Assembly (NCBI GenBank): GCA_963721645.1
Contig: CAVRJK010000002.1
Location: 2,369,846 to 2,433,845, forward strand
Direction: 5' to 3'
Length of the DNA stretch: 64,000 nt
Source: JALZKA01 sp963721645
Lineage (GTDB): Bacteria > Actinomycetota > Thermoleophilia > Solirubrobacterales > 70-9
The stretch's first letter is position 1. Each line of letters starts with the position of its first letter. The notes beneath the pieces were generated by a model. That model ran no database searches. It saw only the letters and a program-made list of their open reading frames with translations, and had not been told where the DNA came from. Below are positions 38,887 to 48,286 of the stretch, piece after piece. The position numbers were made by a program, and so were the translations under genes.

Positions 38887-41800
38887 CTAGCGCGACTTGC
38901 GCTTCTTGCAGCGCCCCTCGACGACCTTGTGGCGGCCCGACTTGGGCTTGACGATGCATGCGGGCGACTTGCGGACCGAAGCCGGCGAGGCAGGAGCTCC
39001 GGAGACCCGCGACCCGATCTCGGCGGCGCTCAGTGCGTCCGGCCATACGCGCACATCGTCGATCAGCCCGACGAATCCCTCGTCCGGCCAGATCGAGGTG
39101 CCGCCGATCCGAAGGACTCCGTCGGACGGCACGGCAGAGCCCAGGCCGGGGGTCTGGGCGACCAGGACGCCGTTTCGGTAGATCCGCCCGACACCGTCTT
39201 CGAGCGTGAACGCAAGGTGGGTCCACTCACCGACGGTGGTCTCGCCGGGTGCGATCAGGCCGCTGTTCCCAACCCATGCGTTCGCGTTCATGCCGGAGTT
39301 GGCGCTGGCATCGAGCGCGTACGAATCGGTCCACGGGGGCGCCTCCTTCATCACGACGGTCTGCCACGCCTCGTTGTTGGTCGGACGCACCCACGCCTCG
39401 ACTGTCATCGACGCACGCAGGTCGAGGTCTGAGTGGTCGGCGACCGTGACCCAACCGGCGCCGTTGAGGCTGACCGCGCCGCCGGTGCGCCCGGCGGTCG
39501 ACCATGTAGCGCCCGCCGCACTGAGCGTTCCGTCGTGCGACTTGCCCGAGGAATCGCGGGCCACCGACCCCGAGGCGTCATCGAATTTCAGCTCGAGCAC
39601 CGGCTGCGGCCCGGACGGTGGAGTGACGGGAGGAGGGACGGCCGTGTCGCGGTCCGAAGCGATCTCGGAAGCGGTAAGCGCGCGGTCGTAGATACGCACG
39701 TCGTCGATCAGCCCGTCGAAGGCCTCCTCGGGCCAGATCGAGTTGGCGCCGATGCGAAGGGCGCCGGCGGTGGATGCCGGTTCGGCGACGTTGGTCCCGG
39801 TGCCGGTAAGCGTGCCGTTCACGTAGATCCGCATCGTGCCCGAGTCGTAAGTCGCGGCCAGGTGGGTCCAGCTGCCGGTCGGGATCGACTGCGAGGAGAA
39901 GGCGTAGCCGCCCGCGGTCCAGGCGCTCGGCCGGGTTCCGCCCGGCGACGAGGTGTACAGGCCGTACGCGAGGGTGTCCGGCGGCGCCTCCTTGAGGATG
40001 ACCTCACGCCAGGCCGACAGGGTGTCCGGCCGGATCCAGCTTTCCACGGTGAACTCGCTTGTCATGTCCAGGCTCGAGTGATCGGCCACGGTGACGATGT
40101 CGTCCACGCCGTCGAAGGAGAGCGCCTTGCCGGTGTGGCCCTCGGCCGACCAGGTGGCGCCGGAGATGGTTCCTGTGCGACCGTTGCCCGTTGCGTCGGT
40201 CAGTTGCGAGCCCGCACCGTCGTCGAACGAGTAGGCGGCGACGGGCCCGGAGGGCGGCGCCGGATCGGTCACGGTCACGATGACGGGCGCGCTCGCCTGG
40301 GTCTCTCCGTCGCTGTCGGTCGCCCTGGCGGTGAGCGAGTAGGTGCCCGCTCCCACCCCTGTCTCTGGGACCGAGAAGGGCGCGGACGTGTCCGTGCCGA
40401 CGAGCGTCGAGCCGCGGAAGAACTCAACCTTGGCGATCTGTCCGTCCGAGTCCGAGGCGTCGGCCGAGAACGTGTAGCTCGCGGGTGCCGCGAAGGTGGC
40501 ACCGTTGCTCGGCGACGTGACGCTCACGCTCGGAGCCTGGTTGTCGACCATCTCGACCTCGGACAGGGTGAGCTGCGTGTTCGAGCCGGGATCCTGAATC
40601 CGGATGTACCGGGCGCTCGAGTTGATGGGAGCGGTGCCGACGGTCCCCGACGGGGTCTGCATCCGGTACTCGGTAACGCCTGGCTGGTCTCGCGAGCCCT
40701 GGACCGTGGTCGAGGCAAACGGCGCGTCCGAAGTAAATACCCAGAGGTCACGCTCGGTGCAACAGTCAGAGCGGAGGCGGACCTGGAGGCGATCGATGTC
40801 GCGGCGCTCGCCGAGGTCGACCTGCCAGAAGGGTTCGGACTCGGCCAGCGTCTGGCTGTAGCTGGAGTTGCCCTGTGAGGTGTTTCCGTCGAAGGCGCTC
40901 CAGGCGCGGCTTGACACGGTGCTCTGAGAGCTCTGGGTTACGCGCGGCTGTGGCGCGGCGCCCGCGGTCTTGTCGATGCGCACCACCGGCGCTACCGAAG
41001 GAACTCCGGCCTGGTTGACGAGGAAGACCATGTAGTAGCCGGGAGGCGTCTGGTCGATCGACGGCGCGGTCATCGACACCCGCCCGGCGGTGGGAGTCAC
41101 GTCGAGCTTTACGAAGGACTGACCGGCGTTGACCTGATGGGTCGTAGCGGCCATCCGGATCATCGACGCGTGGGCGATATCCGACGGGCTGTCGGTCGCG
41201 ACCGAGAAGGTCTCGCCGGCACCGACGCTCGCCGGGGCGTCGGTTGCGGTCGGGCGCGTGGCGGGTTGTCCCGAGCCGTCCTTGCGGAACAGATAGGGCG
41301 GCGAGAAGAATTGGCCGTTCGGCTCCTGGACCTCTTCGAACGAGGAGCCGGCCGACCAGACGCGCCCGTCGGGAAGGAGGGCGGCGACCGAGTGGTAGGT
41401 CCTGCGCCTGGAGATATTCGCCATGTTCGACCAGCTGTTGGTGGCCGTGGAGTAGAGCTCGGGCGTCATCACCGGCGTGCCCTTCGTACCGCTGCCCGAG
41501 CTGTTGCCGCCGACCGCCAGGACGTCGCCAGTCGGAAGGGTCAACGCCTGCCCGGTCATGTGCGGAAAGCGACTGTTCGCGACCCGCGTGTAGGTCGGCG
41601 ACGCGCCTGACGCGTCGATGATCAGGCTGTCGGTCGAGGTTCCGCCCGAGTTGTAGAACATCGTGTGGGGCCCGATCATCGTCCGAACCCCGCGCAGGCG
41701 GGTCTGCAGGTTGCTCGAGTTCGAAATCGTCGACAGGTTGGTCCCGTTGAGCAGGAATCGGCCGGGTCCCGCTGCCGCGTTGTCGCCCACGTCCTCGATC

Positions 41801-42435
41801 ACGAAGCTTCCGCTCTGGGTGCGGATCAGGTCTGGGTACCAGTTGGCGGGGAACGTGGAGTTCAGCATCGTGCTGGCGCCGGTGAGCTGATCCACGCGCT
41901 CGATCCCGGTGCTCGTCCCGCCGGCGACGATCATGTTCCCGTCCCGGTCGATCGTGCCGCCCGGATACCAGCGCTTGAAGTTCATCTGTCCCAAGACGGA
42001 GAAGGTCTTTGAGTCCGCGTCGTAGATCTGGACGTCGGAGGTCGCGCCGCTCCCCTGGCTGGACCCGCCGCCGATGATCGCCAGGCGTCCGTCGGGAAGA
42101 GCCGCGATGAGGCTGCAGAAGGTCTGTCGCGGCGCAACGTTGACCGAGCGGGTGACCTGCCCGGTCGCGGGGTCGAGGACCATGGCGGGGCCGTTGTTCG
42201 GCACCGGCGCGAAGTTGGGAGGCCGGTTGGCCTGGTCCCAGGCAACGATCTTGCCGTCGGGTGTGACCCCCATGGAGACGGGCACGACGGGATAGGTCTG
42301 AAGCTCGCCCCACCGCCCGACCTGGCCCGGGTCTTGGGCCAGGGCCGGAGTTACGGCCGTCAACGCGAGCACGGCCCCCAGCGCGCTGGATAGCGCGCGA
42401 ACCCTCCGTGGCAACCGGTGCATCCCCCGACGCAT
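38887..42435 (-). CDS. Secreted copper-radical-oxidase-like protein with discoidin, Ig and two LamG domains
   Basis: A 1182-residue exported protein. Signal peptide about 1-33 (ALSSALGAVLALTAVTPALA). The kelch-type propeller and DUF1929 domain (about 40-490) resemble galactose/glyoxal oxidase, and all radical-copper ligands appear: Cys107 (QTFCSLI) for the thioether with Tyr157 (KRWYPGG), Tyr347-His348 (RTYHSV) and His433 (ATTHQV). Then a discoidin (F5/8C) domain about 495-640, an Ig-like domain about 640-735 (SVTSPSNGATFAAP) and two concanavalin-type LamG domains (about 745-930 and 950-1140). The tail is basic (KKRKSR). It may oxidise a carbohydrate while binding glycans; the substrate is unproven. 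Confidence 0.9.
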   Translation of the reverse strand: MRRGMHRLPRRVRALSSALGAVLALTAVTPALAQDPGQVGRWGELQTYPVVPVSMGVTPDGKIVAWDQANRPPNFAPVPNNGPAMVLDPATGQVTRSVNVAPRQTFCSLIAALPDGRLAIIGGGSSQGSGATSDVQIYDADSKTFSVLGQMNFKRWYPGGTIDRDGNMIVAGGTSTGIERVDQLTGASTMLNSTFPANWYPDLIRTQSGSFVIEDVGDNAAAGPGRFLLNGTNLSTISNSSNLQTRLRGVRTMIGPHTMFYNSGGTSTDSLIIDASGASPTYTRVANSRFPHMTGQALTLPTGDVLAVGGNSSGSGTKGTPVMTPELYSTATNSWSNMANISRRRTYHSVAALLPDGRVWSAGSSFEEVQEPNGQFFSPPYLFRKDGSGQPATRPTATDAPASVGAGETFSVATDSPSDIAHASMIRMAATTHQVNAGQSFVKLDVTPTAGRVSMTAPSIDQTPPGYYMVFLVNQAGVPSVAPVVRIDKTAGAAPQPRVTQSSQSTVSSRAWSAFDGNTSQGNSSYSQTLAESEPFWQVDLGERRDIDRLQVRLRSDCCTERDLWVFTSDAPFASTTVQGSRDQPGVTEYRMQTPSGTVGTAPINSSARYIRIQDPGSNTQLTLSEVEMVDNQAPSVSVTSPSNGATFAAPASYTFSADASDSDGQIAKVEFFRGSTLVGTDTSAPFSVPETGVGAGTYSLTARATDSDGETQASAPVIVTVTDPAPPSGPVAAYSFDDGAGSQLTDATGNGRTGTISGATWSAEGHTGKALSFDGVDDIVTVADHSSLDMTSEFTVESWIRPDTLSAWREVILKEAPPDTLAYGLYTSSPGGTRPSAWTAGGYAFSSQSIPTGSWTHLAATYDSGTMRIYVNGTLTGTGTNVAEPASTAGALRIGANSIWPEEAFDGLIDDVRIYDRALTASEIASDRDTAVPPPVTPPSGPQPVLELKFDDASGSVARDSSGKSHDGTLSAAGATWSTAGRTGGAVSLNGAGWVTVADHSDLDLRASMTVEAWVRPTNNEAWQTVVMKEAPPWTDSYALDASANSGMNANAWVGNSGLIAPGETTVGEWTHLAFTLEDGVGRIYRNGVLVAQTPGLGSAVPSDGVLRIGGTSIWPDEGFVGLIDDVRVWPDALSAAEIGSRVSGAPASPASVRKSPACIVKPKSGRHKVVEGRCKKRKSR

Positions 42436-42550
42436 AAAGGAATCCTTAACCGGCGATATGACGCTGGCGTGAGAAGCTGATGAGAGATCCTCTCATGAAT
42501 CCACACATCCCGCGCGTAAGTCGCACGAATCCGCGCGCCTTCCACGACAA

Positions 42551-42605
42551 GGGGCCAGACCCGGGGCCAGACCCCCTAGACCAGGGGTCAGACCCCCTTG
42601 AGGGT
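42551..42605. repeat. REP-type palindromes upstream of SRPBCC gene
   Basis: Three GGGGCCAGACCC/GGGGTCAGACCCC units in tandem in the region divergent from the large oxidase gene. Confidence 0.8.
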
Positions 42606-42624
42606 GGTCGAGGGTTCGACCGGG

Positions 42625-42630
42625 TAGGTT
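42625..42630 (+). promoter_or_regulatory. Putative -10 box (TAGGTT)
   Basis: TAGGTT ends 9 nt before the ATG at 42640; the same hexamer precedes the VOC gene at 52735. Confidence 0.4.
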
Positions 42631-42639
42631 TCGCCGCCG

Positions 42640-43065
42640 ATGGCAACGGTTCACGAGACCTACGACTTCAACGCGCCCGTCGAGCAGGTCTACGCATGGT
42701 TCTCCGAACACAAGAACCTGAAGACGCTCTTCGGCATCGACGTCGAGCGGATCAAGGAGGGCGACACGGAGCCGAACGGCGTCGGATCGGTCCGAAAGCT
42801 CTCCGTCAAGGGCATCATGCCCTTCGAGGAGACGGTCACCGAGGCGGTCCCCAACGAGCGGATCGAGTACCGCGTCACCAAGGGCACGCCCCTTCGCGAC
42901 CATCTCGGCGTCATCGTCTTCTCGTCGACCGGCGACGGCCGCAGCCACATCGACTACACGATCACTTTTGGCGCGGCGGTCCCCGGACTCGACAAAGCGG
43001 TAGCTGCGGGCCTTTCCCGCGGCATCCGCCGGGGCTTCCCGAAGGCTGCGCGCGCTCTAAGCTGA
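42640..43065 (+). CDS. SRPBCC (polyketide cyclase/START-like) protein
   Basis: A 141-residue START-like fold protein: HETYDFNAPVEQVYAWFSEH at the N-terminus, the VGSVRKLSVKGIMPFEETVTE strand, and the terminal helix GLSRGIRRGFPKAA. Members bind hydrophobic ligands; no specific role is known here. It precedes the bifunctional nuclease by 5 nt, so the two may be co-expressed. Confidence 0.85.
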   Translation: MATVHETYDFNAPVEQVYAWFSEHKNLKTLFGIDVERIKEGDTEPNGVGSVRKLSVKGIMPFEETVTEAVPNERIEYRVTKGTPLRDHLGVIVFSSTGDGRSHIDYTITFGAAVPGLDKAVAAGLSRGIRRGFPKAARALS

Positions 43066-43070
43066 GCGTT

Positions 43071-43562
43071 GTGCAGCGGATGCAGATCTACGGCGTCTCG
43101 TTCGACATGGTCGGCAAGCAGCCGATCGTGCTGCTGAAGACGTCCGAGGGCAATCGTTTTCTTCCGATCTGGATCGGCCATCCGGAGGCCGCGGCGATCC
43201 TGATGAAGCTCCAGGGCGCCTCGACGCCCCGCCCGATGACGCACGACCTGCTGATCGAGATGCTCGAGCAGCTCGACGCCAAGTGCGAGCGCGTCTCGGT
43301 CACCGAGCTCCGCGACAACACCTTCTACGCCTCGATCACGATCTCGGTCAACGGCTCAGAGATCGAGATCGACTCCCGCCCCTCGGACGCGATCGCTCTG
43401 GCCGTCCGCTGTCAGGCGCCGATCTTTGCCGCCGAGGACGTCATCGAGGAGTCGTCGATCGAGTTCGAGCACGAGGTCGAGGACACGGACGAGGTCGTCG
43501 AGAAGTTCAAGAACTTTCTCGACGAGGTCACGCCCGAGGACTTCGCAGCCGAAGACCAGTAG
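43071..43562 (+). CDS. Bifunctional nuclease family protein (DUF151)
   Basis: A 163-residue protein of the BFN/DUF151 family, reported to have DNase and RNase activity in some bacteria and plants. Family features: MQIYGVSFDMVGKQPIVLLK, FLPIWIGHPEAAAI, RPMTHDLL and IEIDSRPSDAIALAVR. The GTG at 43071 is used (TAAGCT lies 7 nt before it); an ATG at 43080 is the alternative. The C-terminus is acidic. It sits between the SRPBCC gene and the P450. Confidence 0.9.
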   Translation: MQRMQIYGVSFDMVGKQPIVLLKTSEGNRFLPIWIGHPEAAAILMKLQGASTPRPMTHDLLIEMLEQLDAKCERVSVTELRDNTFYASITISVNGSEIEIDSRPSDAIALAVRCQAPIFAAEDVIEESSIEFEHEVEDTDEVVEKFKNFLDEVTPEDFAAEDQ

Positions 43563-43564
43563 CC

Positions 43565-44909
43565 ATGAGGCTTCCACCCGGCCCGCGCCAACCCAGCCTG
43601 TACCAAGGAGTGGGAATGTGGACCCGGCCGATCTCCTGGCTCGAGCGAAACCGCGCCAAGTACGGCAAGCGCTTCACCGCCCGGTTTCCGTTCACCCCGC
43701 CGTTCGTGGTCATCTCCGACCCCGAGCAGGCAAAGGAGATCTTCACCGCGCCACCCGATGTGCTCATGCCCGGCGTCGGGTCGCGCGTTCTTTTGCCTCT
43801 CGTCGGCTCTAACTCGGTCCTCCTCCTGGACGGCGACCCCCATATGTCCCAGCGCAAGCTGATGCTGCCCGCCTTCCACGGGGAGCGGATGGAGCGCTTG
43901 ACCGATCTGGTGACCCGCGTGACGGTCGACGAGGTCGAGGCCTGGAGCGGCGGTGAGGTCGAGCTCCACCCGCGCTTTCAGTCGCTGACGCTCGAGATAA
44001 TCCTGCGCGCGGTGTTCGGCCTTGAGCCGGGCCCGCGCCTGGACGCGCTCCGCGCGTCGCTCTCCACGCTTTTGGATTACGGCGACAACCCATTGACCCT
44101 CCTGCCGCCGCCTGAGAACCCGACGCGCCTGGAGCTGACTGAGCGGGTGATCAACGCTGTGGGCCCGATCAAGGGGTTCGTGGACCGCCGAAACGAAGTC
44201 GACGAGCTCTTGGCGGCAGAGATCGAGGAGCGCCGCAAGGCAGCTGACGAGGACTCGGACGATGTCCTCTCGATGCTCCTCGCCGCGCGCCACGAGGATG
44301 GGTCGCCCATGTCGGCGCAGGAGCTTCGCGACGAGCTCATGACCCTCCTTGTCGCCGGCCACGAAACGACGGCGTCATCGCTGGCGTGGACGCTCTCGCG
44401 CCTGGCCCGCGAGCCGCGCGTCTTGTCCCGGCTACGCGGCGAGGTCGACTCCGAAGACGGCGGTTCGTATCTCGCCGCCACGATCACGGAGAGCCTCCGC
44501 AGCCGACCGGTCGTGCCGAACACGATGCCGCGCTACGTCGCAAAGCCGGTCACCGTCGGCGGTTGGGACTACGAGCCCGGCCCCAGCCTGGTCGTGAACG
44601 CCTACCTCATCCACCACGACGCCGAGATCTACCCGGACCCCTACACGCTTCCGGCCCGAGCGCTTCCTCGACGAAAAGCCCGGCACCTACACGTGGATCC
44701 CGTTCGGCGGTGGCCGCAGGCGCTGCCTCGGCTCGAGCTTCGCGGTCCTGGAGATGAAGGTCGTGATCGCCGAGATCGTCCGCCGCTTCGAGATCCGAGC
44801 TACTTCCGGAGAGCCCGAGTTGGCCCGCCGGCGGAACATCACGATCCGCCCTCACATGGGCGCAAACGTGACCCTCGGAACGAGACGGCGCCAGGCGGTC
44901 CCGGCTTAG
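43565..44909 (+). pseudogene. Cytochrome P450, frameshifted before the heme-binding loop
   Basis: A P450 start MRLPPGPRQPSLYQGVGMW is followed by the I-helix LVAGHETTASSLAW and the K-helix ESLR. After YPDPYT the reading frame shifts: one extra C at about 44648 puts the meander and heme motif in another frame, where FRPERFLDEKPGTY and FGGGRRRCLG (Cys codon 44724-44726) continue to a TAG at 44907-44909. In the uninterrupted frame the protein loses the heme ligand. If the base is a sequencing error the gene is intact (about 447 residues). Substrate unknown; the fold is bacterial class I-like. Confidence 0.85.
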
Positions 44910-45443
44910 ATCGAACTGGAGCCCGTGCTTCTCACACAGCGCCGGTATCGCTTCGAAGTCGAACTCGATGCCGTACTTCAGGTCGATCGGAGCGGTCATC
45001 TGCGGCTCGAAGTCGGGCCGTGAAGTGATCTCCGCGAGTTCGTCGAAGTAGTGCTCGAAGCCTCCTGGGCAGATGATCTCCAGAATCCGGCAGGGCTCGT
45101 CGCCCGCGTTCCAGAAGGTGTGCCACTGGTCGCGAGGCTTGAACACGAAATCGCCGGTCTCGGCGAAAACCGTGTCATCACCGAGCAGCGCTCCCATGCG
45201 GCCCTCCAGGACAAACGAGTACTCATCCTCTTTCGAGTGCTTGTGAACCGGGGCGCACAGTGAGCGCGGCGGGATTGGGTGCTCGACCAGCGAGAACCCG
45301 CCGCCCGTTTCCTCGGCCCATGCCATGAAGCGCACGCCGAGGGAGGTCAGATCGACGGCCTTGCCATCGCTGGGTCCCAGCTTCCGCGGGCCCTGGGAGG
45401 CGTCGTAGCGACGGAGATCGGATGGTGACGTGACGGGAGTCAT
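44906..45443 (-). CDS. Cupin-domain protein (frame-corrected end)
   Basis: A small cupin: VEHPIPPRSLCAPVHKHSKE then EYSFVLEGRMGALLGDD, with His/Glu metal ligands (HKHSKEDEY) and a second motif FKPRDQWHTFWNAG. The family-sized protein would end at HGLQFD, with TAA at 44908-44906, where its stop overlaps the P450 stop in the sequence TTAG. In the present frame this stop is missed by one base and the frame runs antisense through the P450 to 44607 (278 residues). The neighbouring divergent TetR gene suggests regulation by a small ligand. Confidence 0.8.
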
Positions 45444-45463
45444 TGAGGCCCTCCTGATTTCGA

Positions 45464-45479
45464 TGAACAGCAGTGTTCA
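45464..45479. promoter_or_regulatory. Putative TetR operator
   Basis: TGAACAGCAGTGTTCA, a perfect 6-bp inverted repeat with a 4-bp spacer, between the cupin and TetR start codons. Confidence 0.5.
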
Positions 45480-45528
45480 CGCAACGTAGCACGGTCCGGC
45501 TGCGCCTGTCAAGATTGATTGCACACCC

Positions 45529-46152
45529 ATGGCTGACGAATTGAAGAAGCGTGAGTACCGCAAGAAGGCGCGAGCCGAACAGGAGGAGGCCACGCGCGAG
45601 CGCATTGCCGCGGCCGCCGTCAAGCTCCACGGCTCGATCGGGCCTGCGCGTACGACGGTGAGCGGGGTGGCGCAAGAGGCGGGCGTCCAGCGGGCGACCG
45701 TCTATCGGCACTTCCCGGACGAGGTCTCGCTCTTCGCGGCATGCACTGCGCATTACTGGGCCCGGCACCCGCTGCCCGACATCGAAACGTGGAAGGCCAC
45801 GCGCGACTGTGGGGAGCGCCTGCATCTCGGCCTGAGCGACTTCTACGCCTTCTTCTCCAAGAACGAGGAGATGCTCGATAAGACCAGCCGCGACGCGCAT
45901 CTGGTTCCGGCCATGGACGCTCAGCGCCTGGCATTTCTGGGCTTCATCGAAGCGGCCGCGGGCATCCTCGTCGCGGGCCGACCCGAACGGGGCGCTGCGC
46001 GCCGGCGGGTGTCAGCGGCCGTCGCACACGCGCTCTCGTTTGCCACCTGGCAGTCGCTCGCGCGTGGGGAGGGCCTCTCGAACGCAGAGACGGTTGCGCT
46101 CATGACAACGATGGTCGAAGGAGCCGGCCGCGCTCGGGCCCGCGCCCTATGA
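45529..46152 (+). CDS. TetR family regulator
   Basis: A 207-residue regulator with the helix-turn-helix TVSGVAQEAGVQRATVYRHF (about 43-62) following a Lys/Glu-rich N-terminal helix. The C-terminal domain has the usual TetR helices (HLGLSDFYAFFSKNEEMLDK). It is divergent from the cupin gene with a palindrome between, so it probably represses that gene and itself. No ligand can be inferred. Confidence 0.92.
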   Translation: MADELKKREYRKKARAEQEEATRERIAAAAVKLHGSIGPARTTVSGVAQEAGVQRATVYRHFPDEVSLFAACTAHYWARHPLPDIETWKATRDCGERLHLGLSDFYAFFSKNEEMLDKTSRDAHLVPAMDAQRLAFLGFIEAAAGILVAGRPERGAARRRVSAAVAHALSFATWQSLARGEGLSNAETVALMTTMVEGAGRARARAL

Positions 46153-46302
46153 CCGCGGGTACGTCCAGGGGTCCCTAAGGGTCATCCCCAATAGACAGGG
46201 CCCTCGCGCTGCGGGAGCCTGCCTCCATCAACCAAGGAGCAACGCAGCACCTGCTTCTCGCGCCGCCGCTCGGCGACGCGCCAACATCTATGGAGGGAAC
46301 AC

Positions 46303-47268
46303 ATGACTGACCAGGACACCACCCAACAACTGCCGGCCCCGGAGCCGCCGACGGAGGTGCAGCCCGAGCGCCCCAGACGACTCGTCCGCTCGCGCTCGGA
46401 CCGGATGCTCGGCGGCGTCGCCGGCGGGCTCGGCGACTACTTCCGAGTCGACCCGGTGATCTTTCGGATCGGGTTCGGCGTGACGCTGTTCTTCGGCGGC
46501 CTGGGAGCACTTTTGTATTTGGCGCTCTTGATCTTCGTCCCGTCCGAGCAGTCCGACGGCACGCCGGCGAGGGCCCGCACGTTCGGGCGTGTCGTGCTCT
46601 TAGGCCTGGTGGCGATCGCGGGCCTAATCGGCATGTTCGTTATGGGAATCGGGGCCGCGTGGGCCGCCGCGACCGGCAGCGGCGTAGTCGTGGCCCTGGT
46701 CGTGATCCTGATCGGCGTCGCGCTCGTCGCGGCCGCGTTCAACGGCGGTGCGCGTTGGCTGATCCTGCCCGCCCTGGCCCTGGCGATCCCGCTCGGCACG
46801 GTCGCAGCTGCCGACATCCGGTTCAAGGGCGGGATCGGCGAGACAACCCACAGCCCGCAGACGGTCAGAGCGATCCCTGACGGCGGCTACGAGTTCGGCA
46901 TCGGCGATCAGCGAATCGACCTGCGCGATCTCGACTGGAAGAAGAAGAGCGTTATCGAAGTCGAGGCCGACCAGGGTGTCGGTCGCATGCTGATCCTCGT
47001 ACCCGAGGACGTCTGTGTCGACGGCGACATCGATGCCGACTACGGCGTCGTCGAGGTCGCTGGCAGCGAGACCTCGGAGTCGCTCACATCCGGATACAGC
47101 GCCACCCCCAGGCTCGACCTCGACGCGCACATCGACGCCGGCAAGATCGAAGTTGTCAACGACGACGACGCCGATATCGACCGTGACGATTTCGACGGCC
47201 GCAACGACATCGCGCGGGACGAGCTGAGAGACAGGATGGAGAGCGCCTGTGCCCAAGCGGCGCGTTGA
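46303..47268 (+). CDS. PspC-domain membrane protein (LiaF-like C-terminus)
   Basis: A 321-residue protein. The PspC domain is RRLVRSRSDRMLGGVAGGLG then DYFRVDPVIFRIGFGVTLFF (about 25-80). More helices follow (two to four up to about 180), then a soluble beta-rich domain resembling the DUF2154/LiaF type (GVGRMLILVPEDVCVDGDID). A GGAGGG ribosome-binding site precedes the ATG. It overlaps the histidine kinase gene, as in three-component envelope-stress systems in which the membrane protein restrains the kinase. Confidence 0.88.
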   Translation: MTDQDTTQQLPAPEPPTEVQPERPRRLVRSRSDRMLGGVAGGLGDYFRVDPVIFRIGFGVTLFFGGLGALLYLALLIFVPSEQSDGTPARARTFGRVVLLGLVAIAGLIGMFVMGIGAAWAAATGSGVVVALVVILIGVALVAAAFNGGARWLILPALALAIPLGTVAAADIRFKGGIGETTHSPQTVRAIPDGGYEFGIGDQRIDLRDLDWKKKSVIEVEADQGVGRMLILVPEDVCVDGDIDADYGVVEVAGSETSESLTSGYSATPRLDLDAHIDAGKIEVVNDDDADIDRDDFDGRNDIARDELRDRMESACAQAAR

Positions 47269-48286
47269 CGCCCTCTCATTGGGAGCCGGCCTCGGTCTGA
47301 TTGCGACCGGGGTCGTGCTCCTCGCCGACCAGGACGGCGCCATTGACCTCTCGTTCGGTCTCTTCGGCGCTGTCCTCGCGGCGTTTTTTGCGATCACGGG
47401 AATCGCGCTCTTGTGGCGAAAGCCCCGCGAGCCAGAGGTCATAGCTGCGCCCACCGCCTCCGAGACGCTGACCAAGCCCACGGAGTTGCAAGCGCCTTCG
47501 CCGGAGCGCGATCGCCTGCGTGACCTTTACCGCGGCGGCTTTGGCATCGCCTTGATCGGAGGCGCGGCGCTGATCGTCCTCTCGCGCACAGGCGCACTCG
47601 ACAGCCTGGGCGACACGGTGATGACGATCGTGATCGTCATCCTTGCGCTCGCGCTGGTCCTCGCCCCGTTCTGGTGGCGGCTCGGGCGGAACCTCGCGGC
47701 GGAGCGCTCAGAGCGGATCCGCTCGCAGGAGCGCTCCGAGATGGCCGCCCACATCCACGACTCGGTCCTTCAGACGCTCACCCTCGTTCAAAAGCACGCC
47801 GACGACCCGCGCGCGGTCGCGCAGCTCGCTCGCGCCCAGGAGCGCGAGCTTCGCGGCTGGCTCTTCACCGGCGACCGCGCACCGGCATCGGCGAGCCTTG
47901 CCGCGGCGCTCGAGGAGGCCGCAGCCGAGGTGGAGGAGGCGCACAAGGTGCCGATCGAGGTCGTGGCGGTTGGAGACGCGCCGGTCGGCGACTCGGCCAA
48001 CGCTCTCGTCGCCGCGGCTCGCGAGGCGATGGTGAACGCCGCGAAGTTCGCACCCGACGCCGGCGACGTCGCCGTGTACGCGGAGCTGAGCGACTCGCGC
48101 TCGCAGGTCTTCGTCCGCGACCGTGGCGATGGATTCGACCCGGACGCGATCCCCGACGACCGCCGCGGAGTCAGGGAGTCCATCATCGGCCGCATGGAGC
48201 GCATCGGCGGCAACGCACGCATCCGCTCGGGCGAGGGCGGCACCGAGGTAGAGCTTTCGATCGACACGCGAGGCACCCCCCGATGA
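47249..48286 (+). CDS. Membrane sensor histidine kinase (NarL/LiaS type)
   Basis: A 345-residue HisKA_3 kinase. Two pairs of transmembrane helices (about 8-57 and 96-141) enclose a short linker. The phospho-acceptor is His170 in MAAHIHDSVLQTL. The ATPase domain has the N-box REAMVNAAKFA, the G1 box VRDRGDGFDPDAIPDDRRGV and IIGRMERIGGNARI. It starts at GTG and overlaps the PspC gene by 20 nt, and the response regulator by 4 nt (ATGA). Confidence 0.92.
   Translation: MPKRRVDALSLGAGLGLIATGVVLLADQDGAIDLSFGLFGAVLAAFFAITGIALLWRKPREPEVIAAPTASETLTKPTELQAPSPERDRLRDLYRGGFGIALIGGAALIVLSRTGALDSLGDTVMTIVIVILALALVLAPFWWRLGRNLAAERSERIRSQERSEMAAHIHDSVLQTLTLVQKHADDPRAVAQLARAQERELRGWLFTGDRAPASASLAAALEEAAAEVEEAHKVPIEVVAVGDAPVGDSANALVAAAREAMVNAAKFAPDAGDVAVYAELSDSRSQVFVRDRGDGFDPDAIPDDRRGVRESIIGRMERIGGNARIRSGEGGTEVELSIDTRGTPR

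Noticed and set aside
39433..40878. Long plus-strand ORF opposite the oxidase gene
   Set aside because: Gly/Arg-rich antisense frame with no domain; the minus strand has catalytic residues and a signal peptide.
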